Assembly (NCBI GenBank): GCA_021464415.1 | Contig: CM038469.1 | Coordinates: 15,416,501-15,480,500, forward strand | Length of the DNA stretch: 64,000 nt | DNA from: Lonicera japonica | Taxonomy: Eukaryota; Streptophyta; Magnoliopsida; Dipsacales; Caprifoliaceae | Direction of reading: 5' to 3' | Part shown: one piece after another, positions 63,301 through 64,000 of the stretch | Layout: every line of letters begins with the position of its first letter | Numbering within the stretch: position 1 is the first letter of the stretch | Notes under the pieces: model-generated | Database searches by the model: none | What the model saw: only the letters and a program-made list of their open reading frames with translations | Told to the model about the DNA's origin: nothing | Position numbers and translations under genes: made by a program

Positions 63301-64000
63301 AAGTTTGGGAGAATTTGATTGGTTCAAGGGGAGGGGGTGTGGGGGGGAGTAGGATTGGAGTTTGGTTTGGGGATAGATTCCAAAGTATTGGGCAAGAGCG
63401 GTTCCGTGTTTCCGCGGATGGTTGTTCCTCAACCGTTGGATTCTCTTTTTCATTCTTTTTTTTTTTTTTTTTTTTTATTTTCTGAATAAATTGATAGCTT
63501 TGAGAGCAACTACTTTTTATTTCTAGTTTCTAAAGAGAAATGGAATAAGTATCTAATGTTTATTAATAATGTTTTTTCTAATATTAATTGTTCTTGCAAG
63601 TAAATAAAGAAAATAGCACCTAGGAGTAGGGGTGTTCAAGCTATGTTGGAAAAAATGGTAAATTTTTTCACTTTCATCATAGTTCGATCTTTGAGAATCT
63701 TAGTTTCCTCTTTTTTCATCCCAAGATCAAACATCAGATGTATTTGTGTATAATTTGTATCCAAAGTAAATAAGTAAGTACATAGTACAAGATTTTGATG
63801 TCATAGTACAAGTTTTGACAGTTGTGGGCTTGACTCTCTCCTTCAATTGCAATTGAACTTTTACGAAAACGGAGATTGATGACATCAAAATCTACTGAAG
63901 ATATTTGACATTCAATCAATGAATGATTAACGGTGATTTTCGAGCCGTTTAAACACCTAAGAAAAAGATATAGAAAAGTGGTTTTATCCTTTTTTGTCTA
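63301..64000. other. Upstream region of the LBD gene
   Basis: It contains a G-rich run at 63329-63351 (GGGGAGGGGGTGTGGGGGGA) and a T-run at 63456-63476. No further gene was recognised before the window ends; distal regulatory elements probably lie here but cannot be named from the sequence alone. Confidence 0.5.

Overview
The window is plant nuclear DNA, almost certainly from a eudicot with a repeat-rich genome. It is AT-rich. It is dominated by nested LTR retrotransposons with plant-type primer sites (initiator tRNA-Met and tRNA-Arg), and it holds one intron-containing plant transcription-factor gene at its right edge. I find no bacterial operons, tRNA genes or CRISPR.

Layout, left to right. 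1-2667: AT-rich intergenic DNA with TA microsatellites. 2668-13923: a decayed minus-strand Ty3/gypsy chromovirus of Tekay/Del type (gag, protease, RT, RNase H, integrase, chromodomain-like tail). Its two long LTRs end in TG/CA and are flanked by ATATA. The left LTR is unusual: it contains a 5S-rRNA-bearing Cassandra-like LTR, an inverted terminal segment and a nested 1.53-kb solo LTR with a perfect 5-bp target duplication. 13924-14891: a probable MITE. 14892-16858: an LTR scrap followed by the 3' part of a minus-strand Ty1/copia pol. 16859-18634: a solo LTR.

18635-37018: the 3' part of a plus-strand Tat-like LTR element. It carries about 55 copies of a 57-bp minisatellite and its 3' LTR. A second member of the same family (22384-34240, minus strand, TSD CACCC) has inserted into that minisatellite. 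The second member has two LTRs, a perfect tRNA-Arg-type primer site and a gag gene, but no pol; where pol would be it has five kinds of tandem repeat. It is a gag-only (TR-GAG-like) non-autonomous element.

37019-55486: a decayed plus-strand Tat-type Ty3/gypsy element with gag, protease, RT, two RNase H domains and integrase. Downstream of these are a hairpin-forming tandem repeat and an antisense ORF. Three insertions break it: a 2.69-kb solo LTR (40500-43188, TSD ACTTA/ACTCA) inside the second RNase H, an LTR-like block (46229-48202), and another Ty3/gypsy element (48524-53516) with 244-bp terminal repeats.

55487-62264: AT-rich intergenic DNA with microsatellites and a hAT-type MITE with an 8-bp target duplication. 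62265-63036 (minus strand): the only intact host gene, a two-exon class II LOB-domain transcription factor of the LBD37/38/39 type, with a TATA box near 63243.

Apart from the LBD gene, nothing here looks functional for the host. Every retroelement coding region carries stops, frameshifts or deletions. The most interesting material is the evolution of the gag-only Tat-like family and its minisatellites, a conserved small antisense ORF in both its copies, and the chimeric 5S-bearing LTR. All alignments were made by eye, so element edges without a stated target duplication are approximate.
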